NCBI GenBank assembly: GCA_029990175.1
Contig: JARKIP010000064.1
Coordinates: forward strand, 11,798,001-11,862,000
From: Petunia secreta
Taxonomy: Eukaryota > Streptophyta > Magnoliopsida > Solanales > Solanaceae
Direction: 5' to 3'
Length of the DNA stretch: 64,000 bases
Shown here in pieces: positions 1 through 11,785 of this stretch. Within the stretch, counting starts at the first letter, position 1; each line of letters opens with the position of its first letter. The notes beneath the pieces were generated by a model. It had not been told where the DNA came from. It ran no database searches and saw nothing but the letters and a program-made list of their open reading frames with translations. The translations under genes were made by a program, and so were the position numbers.

Positions 1-530
1 TTCATCCTCTTCTTTCTTTCTTTCTTTTTTCTTCTTCTTTTTTTTTCTCTTTTTTTTTTCTTTTTCTTTTCTTTCTTTTTCTTTCTTTTCTTTCTTCATA
101 CATAATCCTTACATAGCAAATGAAAAATACAATAAATATAAAGACATAATTGAGAATACATCAGAACTAAAATAAAAGCCGTCACTCTGCCGATCAACTG
201 CATCATGCCGGTGTAGGTGCACTGTTGTGACTGAATTCTGCTTTCTTTGCTTCATCTTCATCATCAGGTCTGCATCATTGTAATCAACTTCTTTCATTCT
301 TTTTCTGCTTTCCCTTCTTTTCCTCTCTTTTCCTTTTCTTTCTTTTTTTTCCTTTTTCTTCTTCTCTTTTTTTTTTTTTCTTCTCTCTTTTTTTTCAGAA
401 TTTCCTTTTTCCTTTTCAATACATCATCATTACATAATAAGTGAAAATACAACAATAGAAAGCATAAATAGAAAATACATCAAAAGTAAATAAACTGCCA
501 TTTGTCCAAGTTCCGTATCATGTTCCTGCT
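1..530. repeat. Pyrimidine-rich, internally duplicated region
   Basis: On the plus strand bases 1-95 and about 290-415 are nearly pure T/C (A/G-rich on the element's sense strand). Each tract is followed by a similar AT-rich segment (ACATAATCC... near 100 and ACATCATCATTACA near 422), giving two diverged copies offset by about 320 bases. The second copy runs into the end of the DUF7745 ORF. No other coding potential is seen; short ORFs here are low-complexity. Confidence 0.6.
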
Positions 531-1831
531 TGCTTCATCTTTTTGCTTGTCGGAGCGGATGTTTCATCAAAACTGGTTTCTGCCCTTGCCTGTCTCATTT
601 TCTTCGTCATATCAGTGTCTTCATAGCCAACTCTTCCTGGAGGACTGAGACCTAAGCGTCGCTCTTCTTTGATCCAGACGAGATATTCTGGTGTGCAGCT
701 CTGGTGCTTCGTTGACACTTCTATCGGTTTCAAACCCTTCCAATCCTCGAGGATTTCTCTTTTCCTTGGAATTGCATTCTGCAGGTTGAAAGGAGTTTCT
801 GACTCCGACATATCCGCACAAAGGGGAATAAATTGTTCCATCCCAAATTGACGGAGGACCCTCAAAGGTGCGTACGGTTGAAGCCCCGTTAAACCCGGCA
901 ACTCGATGTAGTATCGCTTGGAAGTCCTAAGCGCAATCTCATCTTTAGGAACATAACTTAACTTCCACATTACTCTCTTATCAGTAAGGCGGGCTAAGAA
1001 ATCATACCATCCCGCAAAACTTTCAGGTTTTTCACACCACCTCGTTCTTATGTTTTGGGTAGCAATAGGATTTACTGATTTCCGGCTATCTAACATTTTA
1101 CAAATATCCACCATAGGGTTTCGACGGCACACTTGGTCTATCGCCCATACCTGAAGGAGAAGATTACAACCTTCGAAATACATCGACCCCCTTCTGCATT
1201 CATTCAGAGCCCGATACATTTCTGCTAGAATCATAGGAACTATGGTGGTAGATTTGTTCCCATTGATCCCTTCAAACATCACCCGAACTACGGAACCAAT
1301 GCAAGTCCTAATGTGTCCATTCTTTGTTGGGAAGACCAAAGTCCCTAAGAATGCAATGATAAAAGCCCTTACACGCCGGTCTCTCCAAGTCTTCTCACCA
1401 CAGTTAAATTCCGGCTCAAAATCACCAAAACCCGTTATGCGCCCAAACCTGGTGTACAGATAATCCAGATGAACCCATTTGCTTTCGATATTCCTTACCA
1501 ATCCTAGTCTCTCTTGGAATTTCTTCCCTGTTTGACTGTTTGGAAGGATTATCTCTTGGCCCAGACACTTCAATCCCGTTAGCCCAACTATTTCTCCTAA
1601 AGTGGGAGTCAACTCAAAGTCTTTGAACCTGAATACAGCTCGCGTCGGGCGCCAATACGCAATAAGAGCTTGGACTAGGTCACGGTTTGGATGAACATCA
1701 ATCAGCTCTACCAACCTTCCTAATTTCCCCTCAACTGTCTTTCTCTCCTCCTCACAAAAGTTACCCCACCATAATTTTAACTTCTCTGGGACCTCTACAA
1801 CCATGTAGACTTTGTCAAACTGCTGTTCCAT
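518..1831 (-). CDS. DUF7745 / plant-mobile-domain-like protein, first ORF of the Ogre-like element
   Basis: An uninterrupted 437-codon ORF. The N-terminal half has the features I associate with DUF7745 and plant mobile domain (aminotransferase-like) proteins: WWGNF near residue 22, a segment with HPNRDLVQALIAYWRP (about 47-62), then FRFKDFELTPTLGEIVGL (about 67-84), and later an aromatic-rich helical region with WRDRRVRAFIIAFLGTLVF. The C-terminus is basic and charged (KKMRQARAE, SKKMKQ). There is no signal peptide or membrane segment. The start at 1831 is the first ATG of the ORF and follows the LTR, primer site and leader of the same element, so this is best read as the extra ORF1 of an Ogre-like retrotransposon and not a host gene. 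The biochemical role is unknown; a nucleic-acid or chromatin function would be a guess. Its intactness suggests either a recent insertion or selection. Confidence 0.8.
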   Translation of the reverse strand: MEQQFDKVYMVVEVPEKLKLWWGNFCEEERKTVEGKLGRLVELIDVHPNRDLVQALIAYWRPTRAVFRFKDFELTPTLGEIVGLTGLKCLGQEIILPNSQTGKKFQERLGLVRNIESKWVHLDYLYTRFGRITGFGDFEPEFNCGEKTWRDRRVRAFIIAFLGTLVFPTKNGHIRTCIGSVVRVMFEGINGNKSTTIVPMILAEMYRALNECRRGSMYFEGCNLLLQVWAIDQVCRRNPMVDICKMLDSRKSVNPIATQNIRTRWCEKPESFAGWYDFLARLTDKRVMWKLSYVPKDEIALRTSKRYYIELPGLTGLQPYAPLRVLRQFGMEQFIPLCADMSESETPFNLQNAIPRKREILEDWKGLKPIEVSTKHQSCTPEYLVWIKEERRLGLSPPGRVGYEDTDMTKKMRQARAETSFDETSAPTSKKMKQAGT

Positions 1832-2045
1832 TCTTTACCCTACAAGATAATGAAAACAAAATTCTAAATTTGATTGTGCTCAAAATTCAGCTGGGACTGG
1901 AGATTCGTTATCACAAAACACATAATATGCGGGTCAACGGGTTATAAGGACCCGTTGACACAAGGGCGGATTCCTGACTATGGAAGCGGTACCAAGGACC
2001 GGGTCCAGACTAAGGTGTGAATGCATGCATGCTCCTAAAGTTCCA

Positions 2046-2260
2046 TCAAAAGTGAGTTAACGGTTGAGGCTAACAGACGAGCGGCAGGCGGCTTCGTGGT
2101 CGAATAACTTCCACGACAATCCGCCGGTATACCAACTCGTCCAAGGGTTTTTCTAAGAGTGGGTTAACGGTTGAGGCTAACAGGTGAGTGGCAGGCGGCT
2201 TCGTGGTCGAATAACTCCCACGACAATCCGCCGGTATACCAACTCGTCAAAGGGTTCTTT
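2046..2260 (-). repeat. Direct repeat of about 108 bp in the element leader
   Basis: Two neighbouring copies share GTTAACGGTTGAGGCTAACA followed by GGCAGGCGGCTTCGTGGTCG and CGACAATCCGCCGGTATACC. The first copy starts near 2057 and the second near 2164. The block lies between the primer site and ORF1. The AACGGTTGAGGC core with upstream ATGCATGCATG also occurs at about 16080-16125 in the leader of the second large element, which links the two families. Confidence 0.75.
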
Positions 2261-2574
2261 AGTGGAAGAAATTGCGGGTGCGTATGCACACACCTCGCGG
2301 ATATTTAAGTGAGAATGCAAGAGGTTCCCAGGAGTGGGGGAAGTATGAACGGAATGCCAGTTTATATGTGCGCAAATAGGGTGTAGTGACATGCTTTCGT
2401 GACACACAGCAATCAATTAGATTAATCTAAGCATGCTCGCAAATAAACAGTAGATATAATCATGCTAATTTTCAACGATAAATAAATAAGTCACACATAC
2501 TAATATCGTCATACAATTCAAACAAACAAACAAAAGAAATTCGTGAAAGCCTTTTGGTTAGAACCATTTGCGTA

Positions 2575-2592
2575 TCCCCAGCGGAGTCGCCA
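2575..2592 (-). other. Primer binding site, tRNA-Arg type
   Basis: On the minus strand the sequence is TGGCGACTCCGCTGGGGA, starting 3 nt inside the LTR end. TGG is the complement of the tRNA CCA tail, and this primer type is known for Ogre elements. It fixes the element's orientation as minus. Confidence 0.85.
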
Positions 2593-2595
2593 CGC

Positions 2596-5500
2596 TGTTG
2601 AACCCCAAAAATTACCCCTTTTTTTTTTTTAAGAAAAGATAAGTTTCGGAATATTTCAACAAAGTGGGATTCCAAAGGGTTTCTTTGGAGTCGCCACCTA
2701 ATTTAAGGATTATTAGGAACCTAAGTTAACTAAGGAGTGCAATTTAACCTTTATTTAAAAGAAAAAATTAAATTCAGAGATTCTTAGGTAAGTGGTTCTG
2801 TTAAATTCGAAAGAAGGTCCTTATTACAGGAGCACTTTCGAAAATCCGCCAAAGGCGGTTAATCCGGCGATTTTCACGAATTTTACTTGAAATTTAGTTT
2901 GGGATAAATTTTAAAATAAAATAAATAGGTAATAAATAATACAGAGAAGATAAAATTGATTATGACAATATTTGAACAAAATTTAAGATTAATTAAATGA
3001 ATAATGAGATAAGGGTTGATTAATTGACTAAATAAATAAGGGCTAATTAAAATTAAGTAAATAAATTTAACAAATGATTGGATAAAGAATAATAATTGAT
3101 TGATTAATTAATTAGATAAATAAATAAATAGATAAATGACTTAAGTAGATAAATAAATATTTATATGATTTCAATTAGATGAGGGATAAGCGATAATAAT
3201 TTGACTAGTTAAATATAATTTGATTAAGCAAATAAATGATTAATTAGAATTAATTAGTTAAATAAATAAAATAAAATAAAATAAATGAAATAATAAATAA
3301 ATACCACTTAAATAACTTTGTAGATAAATGAATAAATAAGTAAATAAATAATTATCATTGATTAGGTAGATAAATGATTAATTAAAATTAAACAGGTAAA
3401 TTGATAATAAATGCCACTTAATTAATTTAATTAATGAATAAATAAGTAAATTTAATAAATGGATAAATAATTGACTAAATATAAGTAATGAATAAATAGG
3501 TACAATTTTAATTTTATTTCTTTTGCACTCGATAATTAACTAAAGGTTTCTACTATCTTAAATTAATTGGCGAGTCCCAAAGAGACGGGATATGCAATTT
3601 ATAAACAATCTTAGGCAAACAATAAGATAACAATTCAATTAAAGCGACTAATCTACCAGGCTTCTAATCATACAAAGTCCTAAAACATGCTTTCTAAAAG
3701 GGGATGGGAGAGAAGGAGTTTCAGAAAATAGAACCCGGGATAGCGAACTTAAGTCGAGCCCTGTATTTCACAAGGCTTTCATTTATTCATTTCTTTTTGT
3801 TTTACATTTTCGGGGATATCAAGTCCCGAAAATGCGGAGCGATTCAAGTAACTTCCAAATGCAAATAGCCCAATCCCAAGTTGTGAGTTGAGCAACTCAA
3901 ACTCGACCCCAAGATTCATGCAAAAAATAGACAAGAGATAAGGATTAGGACGCATTTCCAACTATTATTGGAATAAGCCATGAATTAAACAATGACTAAA
4001 ATGATTAGAAACAGATACTTCCATTAATTACTACGAACAGAGACAATCAACTTGCAGGACTTGACTTAAACCATACCAATCATATTAGGATATTCACTAA
4101 CGAACGAGTAATACATGCTCTTCGAAAGAGTAACTATAGCATTTGCACAATATCAAGAAACATGCGCTATCAGAAAAGAAGCAAAACAACATGGTACAGA
4201 GTCATTTTATAATCAAGTCAGTCGATAGATAAGCTTAGCTTATTAATAAAAAAAACAGCTAAAAGAGAGAACGGGAAAAATGAATTAATATATGCAAATA
4301 GGAATGAATCAAAAATTGCTATCACCTCTGCACCCTCTTTTAAACACATAAACATTACACTGACTATGCTATCCCCTTCTCTATACCAGGATCAACAGAA
4401 CAAGCACCAAGGAAAGGAGGAAGCAGACCTCACCTAATGGACCCTAAGCTGCCCACCACCATCCAAGCTCACTAAGAAACAACCTACTATCTCCTACTAC
4501 TGCTCCAGACCCTCATTCAAACTCCCTCAGACAACCATGAACTCCATAGATCCGGAGCTGCTACGAAAACATTCAAAGGACACAAAAGACAGAACCAAAC
4601 AAACCCAGGCTGAGATTGAACTAAGAGAAGAAGAAAAGCAGGGAGTTGAAACTGGACTGCAGGCCTGGGACAACCTGATAACACCCCAAATCTACTACCC
4701 TACAGCCTGCCTTTTTACCTAGCATTGAATTGAATAGGAACTCATGCAGATAATGGAACCAATACTTTAAAATATAATGCTTGATGCCTAGACTAATAGA
4801 TTTCCATCGGTTTTAGAATGAAAAGCAAGATCAAAGGCTAACAAATGGAATAAGATAACTAATTTAATTTGAAAAGGGATTCTGGCATGATTTGTGAACA
4901 AGCACAATGGATAAAGCGATGACAACTTTCAAGCAAAACTCAAGCCTAAAATTCCAATTTTACTACACAATGATTTAGATGGAACAACAGGGATGAAACA
5001 ATAGGACTAGAAATTAGAAACTAAGCTGGCAAAGAAACTATCAACCTAGGACAGGACAAGGCTAGAACCTGAACCAGACCTTGCACATTCTCCTGGACAA
5101 ACAAGTAGATCCTGCCAACTACTCATTTCCACCTCACATAACTCTTCTCATCTTTCACATACCCCTAGACTCTCCAGAATAGACCCCTGACCTCTGACTC
5201 CCTCTTGCTCATTAGAACATCTCCATACCTCTAAAACTGACTCAAAGCAACTGCACACCACACAAACATCCCTCACTGAACCACTTCAGAGAACCAAGAC
5301 AAACACCAGACAGACCTTCACTGAATCTCCTGGACTACTAACCTACTTGCAGACCTCTGAAAACTCCTTTTATATAACCTGCTCCACCACAAACTAACCC
5401 CTGCCATCTCCTTAACACCCTGACTCCCTCACAGCAACATGAAACCAGGCAATAGAGACAACAGGAAAAGCTTCAAACACCACCTTACCTGAGCTCCCTC

Positions 5501-7280
5501 ACTGCCCTGAACAAATACCAGACAGACCACTGGCAGACCCTGAGCCCTTTCAACCCCAGAAAATAACTAGGCAAACTGCAGCCCCTCACACAGACTACTC
5601 CAAACACCATCTGAAACCTCTCACAGACCCTTAACACCATCTCCTACAATTATAGCAGACCCCATCTACTACTAGAAACTAAAACAGCTCCCTCAGCTTA
5701 CCCAAACATCACCTGAATCCCCTCACTGGCAGAAAAGACATCTGCACTACCTCATACCCCCTGGACAAAACTCACAAGCCCTGAGCTCCTAAGAACCTTG
5801 CTGCTATAAACAGAATAAACCTGACCTAACTTTGATCAAAACAAGAAATACAATTTCATCACAGCTTCTAATGATTCACAGAATCCAGAATATGCAACCA
5901 ACATTCTTTAATCATTGATTTTAGTTCATGTTGTGAGTATTAACATTTCATATGCAAGCCAAGATATAAACTTTACTTAAATGAAAATTCTAAAGTACTT
6001 TATATAGTATGGCTTTCATGTTCGGATCAAGTTCCAAGTTTTAATAATCATGTAACTAGTATACCTATTGAACCAATTTTCTGTTCAAGACTTGAAATTT
6101 ACATTAACCCTCATGTTAAAACACTTCACGACAGTAACATCTCAAGAAAGAACATTTTACTTGAATATCTCAAACATGAATGCGATCATGAACAGTAACA
6201 CACATCGTAAACTAAACATCTACACATGCTAAAATTAAAACATGGATTCAGAATCAAGAAGAACAGGTATAATGAAGAAATGTTACCTTTTGCGGAGCAG
6301 TGAACGGGGCGAGAGTCCGAGGCAAACACGACTCGACTAAATGCGAAGACGAGGTTGACGACTCGAATGGCGAAGCGACGATACCAATAACGAAGCGATA
6401 GCACAAGACAAAAAATGCAGAAACAGTAACAACCCTTCTTGAACTTAAAAGAAAAACTGAAGAAGGTCTTTTTTATGCTGCCGTTTTTTTGTAAAAAAAA
6501 TCCCAGAATCAGAACCCCCTTAAACCCTACAAAAATGCTGAATATATAGGAGAGTTTTAGGGTTTACCTAGACTTTGAATTTCCAAAACACTCCCTTACT
6601 TTTTGATCGACTCCCTTGTGAGATAAGGGTGAGAGAGTCCAAATCGTCCTCTCTCGTCCTTATCTCCAAGACAATTGATCAAGGGCTCGAGATTGATCAC
6701 TCTTTGAAACTAACGGACGAGATTGAGTATCCGTTGGGGAATAAGCTAGAAGATTCCAAAAAAGCACAGCTGGAATGGTGAAGCTTCGAGAATATACATG
6801 CCTGGATCCGTGCCATTCGTCCAGCACATCAAGCTGTACGGAAGGGACAACAATGGCGCGGGTTTTTTGGAGCGGGTCGTGAGGGAAACGGGTTGGATTT
6901 TCTGGAAGCGGGTAAGGGAAATGGGTCGCGGGTAATTGCTGTGAAGAACTGATATAGGGATTGTATTTTAGGAGTTTTGTTTTTTAAAAGGGGTTTGCAA
7001 GGGTGGGTCGGATTTGAGGTTGTGTTTTGCGATTTTAGCCTTATTTTAGATTAAATTGAGAAATTGAGGGGTTGCACGGGTAGGATAGAAATTAGGATAG
7101 GCCTTGCAATTTTAACCTTCTTTTGAAAATGATTAATTTATTTTAATTAAATTTAATTAATTAACTCAATTCAAATAATTTTAATTATCTAAACCTCATT
7201 TTAATTTTATTTTCATATTTGATTCTCATTTAAATAATTTAGCTGCTAATTAAATCTCGGGACGAAATTGGGTGTCAACA
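2596..7280 (-). repeat. 5' LTR of the family A Ogre-like element (4685 bp)
   Basis: The plus-strand ends are TGTTGAACCCC and GGGTGTCAACA, an inverted terminal repeat. The same ends in reverse delimit the 4610-bp solo LTR at 52287-56896. The LTR contains an AAAT/ATAA-rich low-complexity block (about 2930-3540), a CT/AC-rich middle (about 4320-5830), and a TATA-like TATATATT on the minus strand at 6541-6548 followed by AAACCCTAAAACTCTCC-like leader sequence. The solo LTR has the matching TATATATTGA at 52961. No gene is seen in it; short ORFs such as 4537-4722 and 6186-6404 look like chance. Confidence 0.85.
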
Positions 7281-7814
7281 GCCAGCCATAGTATGAATTA
7301 TTGTCTTGGAATCATTCCTTTGCTTAGAACTAGACTTTTTCATTGCACCTTTTGGTACTATGGCATCATGGATTTTTTAATGATGTATTTCCCATTCAAG
7401 CACCAGTTTTTCAAAGCTTGTGCAGGTTCTTGATAGCCTATCCACTTGAAAGCATAAATTTTTTTCCTAACAAGCTAGCTAGCTTGCTTGCTTAGGTGTG
7501 TTCTTGTTCTGCAGCTGTCCTATATTGATATATATACTATGGACCCATTGGATCCATAGTGTAATCTTTTTCTCTGCTATGGCCCAAAAGAGTTTAATGA
7601 TAGCTGTCTTATTCCATCTTGAGTATTCCAGTATGTTCAGCCCACCTGCTGACCTTGGTTTGCATAGATGATCTTATGCCACCAAAGCTTTCTGAGATGT
7701 TTCATTACTGTCTGTCCACAGGAATGTTCTGTACACATATATCATTAGCTGGATGACCTTTTTTGGCAAGAGGAAGACTTGAACCCAATAGATCTGCATT
7801 TCAGACAAGACACT
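7281..7814 (-). pseudogene. LINE reverse transcriptase, C-terminal part (left half of a split pseudogene)
   Basis: Read on the minus strand from 7814, the translation is SVLSEMQIYWVQVFLLPKK followed by VIQLMI and YRTFLWT. This is the characteristic stretch downstream of the reverse-transcriptase core in plant L1-type LINEs (usual form SVLFxIQTYWAQIFxLPKK). Further on come LCKPRSAGGLNI, reading through one in-frame stop, and IQWVHSIYI. It joins in frame to 20257-20552 when the element 7815-20256 and one copy of ACACT are removed. The left end at 7281 is the insertion point of the family A element, so the rest of the LINE should lie beyond the window's left edge. Confidence 0.8.
7810..7814. repeat. 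Target site duplication ACACT, left copy
   Basis: ACACT directly precedes the LTR start at 7815 and recurs at 20257-20261 directly after the other LTR. A 5-bp duplication is standard for Ty3-gypsy integration. Confidence 0.9.
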
Positions 7815-8636
7815 TGTTTAACCCCAAAAATTACCCCGAAAAGGATAAATTTCAGAATATCGATAGGATGGACTAACTTTTTTGGAGTTTTTGGAGTCGC
7901 CACCCAATTTAAGGAAAACAGGGAACCAAATTAACAAATGCGTGCAAAACTCCGTTTTTTGTAAAAAGACGGTCTTTCCAGAGATTCTAAAGGTAAGAGG
8001 TTTTATTAATTTCGGAAGAAGGTTTTGAAGGCACTTCCAAAATTCCGTAAAATACGGTTAATCCGACAGGTTTCCAAAATATTTGCAAAATATGCTTTTC
8101 TAGAAAATTTATCTAAAATAATTAATTGAAATAAACTTGTTTATGAAAAAATATTTTAATTTGCACGCATTTTGCTAATTTGCCCCAGTTTGCAATAAAT
8201 TAAATAACGACTTCAAAAATAAAAGGATAATGCACATAAAGTAAAGCAATATACCAAGCAATCAAATATTATTGATAATTAAAGTATTTTACACATTTAT
8301 TTGCATAAATATCCAAGAAAAGTAATGCGAAGTTTAAAGATAAAACCCGGGAAATGATCAACTCGCGGGAGCCTTGGATTTTCTAAAATTCCTAAGTCTT
8401 ATTTCTGAATGCTCGGGTCCGAATTCAATCCGCAAATGCCTTTAATGCAATGGGTTATTCCCGTTCGTGAGTTAGCCAAACTCGTCCATAAATTATTCGT
8501 GCCAATATGTACCTCGCAAAACAAACAAGTAAAATATGATTAGTACGATAATAAGGTATAATAATTAATGAAATAAAATAACAATAATAAAGTAATAATA
8601 ATAATAAAAGTATATATATATATATAAAATAATAAA

Positions 8637-8719
<83 letters not shown>

Positions 8720-10454
8720 GGTTGTTTTTGCAAAATTTAGGCTCAGGTTTGTATGGCGCGTCGAATAGAGGCTCGGGATTTGGTACGGTTGCAAACACGG
8801 AGCCCGGGCCGTGTTGCCATGCCAAAGCACTAAACCCACTACTCTATTCAACTTGCTTTGCATTAAAGTGCATTCATCATCGCCTATTTGCTTTAGGGAC
8901 ACGGGGACGGGGACGGGACTGTTCAAGTGTAGTATCCGTTCGAAATCCGTCAATTCATTGGGTAGGCCTCAATACGTATATATATATTTTCATTGGCCAT
9001 GTGTATCATGTTCAAATCAATCTAATATTCTGTGATATACCAAATATATCCAAAATAGATTCCTGCACTCAGAAAATCCAGTCAATGCATAACAATAATC
9101 CAATCATGTGAACGGGTCAAGCTGTGCAACTAAAATAGTCCCACAAATGAACGGATCAAACTGCATAAGCAGATTCCAATAACATGCAGCAAACTAAGTC
9201 CAAAAACCAGTGAGTCAACATAGCTAGCAGCATTGAGAGAAAAACGATTATAATCACAAGAAGCCAATAAACCAAATGTTCAACTTCTAAGCACGGAAAA
9301 GAACAAAATAACCAGTGAAGGTGCTTTCCAAAGCTTATTAACAGATCTGCAAAGGAAAATAGGTAAATAGAATCTGATCCAAACATAAGAAACAAAAGTG
9401 GCACTGATCCAGAAACACAGCGACATCAGAGAGGATGGAGGAGCGACTGCCTAGGCAGCATCGCTACCACCCCAACCCCCCCCCCCCCCCATTTCCATTT
9501 TTTATCGCGATTCAACCAAGACAGCAGCAAGAACCACGAGTGACAATTACTGAATTTTCCGGTGAAACGAAACAGTGGCAACAGTAACACAGATCGAGTA
9601 AACGGATGGAGGATGAGCAATAATGCTCAAAATCAAACTAACAGCTCAAGCCAAACAAGCCTCCGGTTCCAAAGATCCAAAACGTGATAGAAATATGCAA
9701 TAGATCGGGCAAGACCTGCAAAACAATAACGGAGTGACAAGAAACAGAGGAGCGACAGCCAGCGGGTCCCGGCGTAAAACTCCGGCGACCTCGTCGGCGT
9801 CGCTACTACTCTAAATTTTGTTATGTCCCATTTCGATTTCAAACCAAATCGTTAGCAAACAGAGAAAAGGTCACCGAAAATTATATTTGCAGATCTGATT
9901 TCCAACAGCGGGGGTGATTTTGGCTAACCCCCGTTCCCATTTTCAGTTTTGTAGTGCGTGGGTGTGTGTTACTTTCATGGTAATGGTGAGAAGGAGAGGG
10001 TAGGGGATATTGTTGTATCACTGATGGGGTTTTTGTGGGTGAGTCATTATGTGTATCTCCCAAAAAAAAAAATGAGAGGGGCACGGCTGATCCCTCATAA
10101 AAATGGGTGTCTAGGGTTTTTTTGGTGTGTGGGAAAATGAATAAAATGGGTGTGGGGTTAATGGGTATGGGCTAAGATATGAAATGAGGGATGTATAGTG
10201 TCTATAAGGCTTTGCGGAAACAGGACATAATTTAATTTTAAGAACGATTTTATTTCTTTCTCTTTTAATTAAACTAATTAAATGCCATTATTACATGAAT
10301 AAGCGGACTTTAGGGTAAACAATGCAATTTGGCCTTTCGTCATTAATTCACATTAAGGGATTTTAATTAATTGAAAATTTTACTTTAATAACATGATTTT
10401 TATTTAAATAATTTAGACATTAATTAAAATCCGGGACAAAATTGGGTGTCAACA
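7815..10454 (-). repeat. 3' LTR of element B (2640 bp)
   Basis: It starts TGTTTAACCCC (the other LTR has TGTTGAACCCC) and ends GGGTGTCAACA. It contains a (TAA)n microsatellite (8640-8717), a C-run (9470-9490) and no gene. The ORFs over the microsatellite encode only Ile, Leu or Tyr runs. Apart from short indels and scattered substitutions it matches 16515-20256 with the Mutator-like insertion removed. Confidence 0.9.
8640..8717. repeat. (TAA)n microsatellite in the LTR
   Basis: About 26 uninterrupted TAA units. The corresponding tract in the other LTR (17328-17387) is shorter, so it has changed length since insertion. Confidence 0.95.
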
Positions 10455-10468
10455 GCTGCCCCTCTTTA
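10455..10468 (-). other. Polypurine tract of element B
   Basis: The minus strand reads GTAAAGAGGGGCAGC immediately before the LTR start TGTTGAC. A purine-rich run at this position is where plus-strand DNA synthesis is primed in LTR retrotransposons. With the primer site at the other LTR it confirms the minus orientation. Confidence 0.75.
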
Positions 10469-11304
10469 CCCGAAAAGGATGAAAGAGTTTCCAGGGTAAA
10501 GAAGTTGACGTGAAACCCGATTTTGTCACGGTAAAGCCAAGACTCCGATTCCTGGAATCAAAATGCGAGGCTTATGGACATGGCCGAACTTCGGTTTCCG
10601 AGTTGCCTACATATCTCGGGCTGAAAGAGAATCAGGCCATATGTAGTTCGACGCGGCTTGAAAATCAAAGACGAGATAGTAACGACTACTCGAGCGCGGG
10701 AAAAGAGGCTTGTAATCACCCAAGTTATAAAGATGTGGTCGACGACACACCCATAAAGAGGGGTTTACACGGACATAGCTTCCACTGCACCTCGATAACC
10801 GAGCCATCTTGTCTTCAATCTCAAACCTCAGACTCTAAGGTTAACAAGAGACTTACCTCTGGGGTTGATGACTTATGCGGGTGCGATTCTTCAGGTCTTC
10901 GTTGACGAGTCTAGCTCATATCAACGATTGCCCTGGTTCATTGCTAAGAAAAGCTCCATGTTATGCTCCAAAAGCTGCTGCGGTGCTGCTAAAAATCCCG
11001 TAACAATCTCAACAAACGGTAAGCGTGCAACTTCTAACAAACTGTAAGAAATAGATAAAGTGATAAAATTGTAAATGCGAGTTGCGGTATCATCGATAAG
11101 TTCTTCCTTCGATCAACTGACAAGATACTCCGCCCGGAGAACCTCTAAGCTGATCCTTATTAAGACATGATGTCTTCAAGTTGAATCATGTACTTCAAAT
11201 ATAACAATGCCAATGTTGCAAGACAACCGACATCGCGAAACACTCCGAAAGCGGTGTTCCAGCCGACTTGTCTTAGACTATCATCTTACTTGAAAGAAAT
11301 CTGC
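10469..11304. other. 3' untranslated region of element B, non-repetitive part
   Basis: No recognisable coding sequence. A 131-codon ORF on the plus strand (10510-10905) is antisense to the element and has no domain I recognise; I treat it as chance. Confidence 0.5.
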
Positions 11305-11478
11305 ATATCCTATTTGTGGGTGGAAAGACCCAGATATCCTATTTATGGGTGGAAGGACCCAGATATCCTATTTGCGAGTGGAAGGACCCAGAGATCCTAT
11401 TTGTGGGTGGAAGAACCCAAATTGTTCATTTATAAGGCGAGCGGGCCCAAAAGGTTCAATATAAGGTGAACGGGCCTA
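11305..11478. repeat. 29-bp tandem repeat array
   Basis: Four clear copies of a 29-bp unit beginning ATATCCTATTTGTGGGTGG and ending GACCCAG (11305-11420), then two to three decayed units with GGCGAGCGGGCCC and GGTGAACGGGCC. It lies in the 3' untranslated region of element B. Confidence 0.85.
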
Positions 11479-11785
11479 AATTTGATAGCAGCCTGCAAAA
11501 CAAAGTTGCAGATTGGATTAATTAAGGCAAGATGATGCAAAACAAATAAGCAAAACCGGGTCGTGTTGCTTGTATTAATAGTGCCGCAAAGCGTTGAATG
11601 CCTTCAATTCTTATGGAATCTGATGTTCAATTTCTGCAAATTTAAAGTAAATGCGTTAGAAAACGAGTGAATAATAAAGCGAAAGCAATAATGAAAAAAA
11701 GGAAGAAATAGATTTGTGCTGCATATGCGACAAGGCGAATGATCTTTGAGAAACTGATGGTTGACAGTAGGAACAATAACAAAAG

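Larger units (their letters stand above)
1..7280 (-). mobile_element. Ogre/Tat-like Ty3-gypsy retrotransposon, 5' part (family A), cut by the window edge
   Basis: Read on the minus strand, the order is a 4685-bp LTR (7280 to 2596), a 3-nt spacer, a tRNA-Arg-type primer binding site, a leader of about 740 bases and an intact ORF (1831 to 518). An extra ORF between primer site and gag, a giant LTR and tRNA-Arg priming are known traits of Ogre elements in the Tat lineage. The LTR ends are TGTTGA and TCAACA when read on the plus strand. Gag-pol and the 3' LTR would lie left of base 1 and are not visible, so completeness and target duplication cannot be judged. The right flank begins GCCAG inside a LINE pseudogene. 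The solo LTR at 52287-56896 belongs to the same family, in the opposite orientation. Confidence 0.85.

Noticed and set aside
1242..1463. Plus-strand ORFs over the DUF7745 region
   Set aside because: Shadows of the well-supported minus-strand ORF.
8455..8953. Several overlapping ORFs with runs of Ile, Leu or Tyr
   Set aside because: They are translations of the (TAA)n microsatellite in three frames; the same occurs at 17155-17499 in the other LTR.
10510..10905. 131-codon plus-strand ORF as a gene
   Set aside because: It lies in the 3' untranslated region of element B in antisense orientation, has no recognisable motif and no conserved partner.
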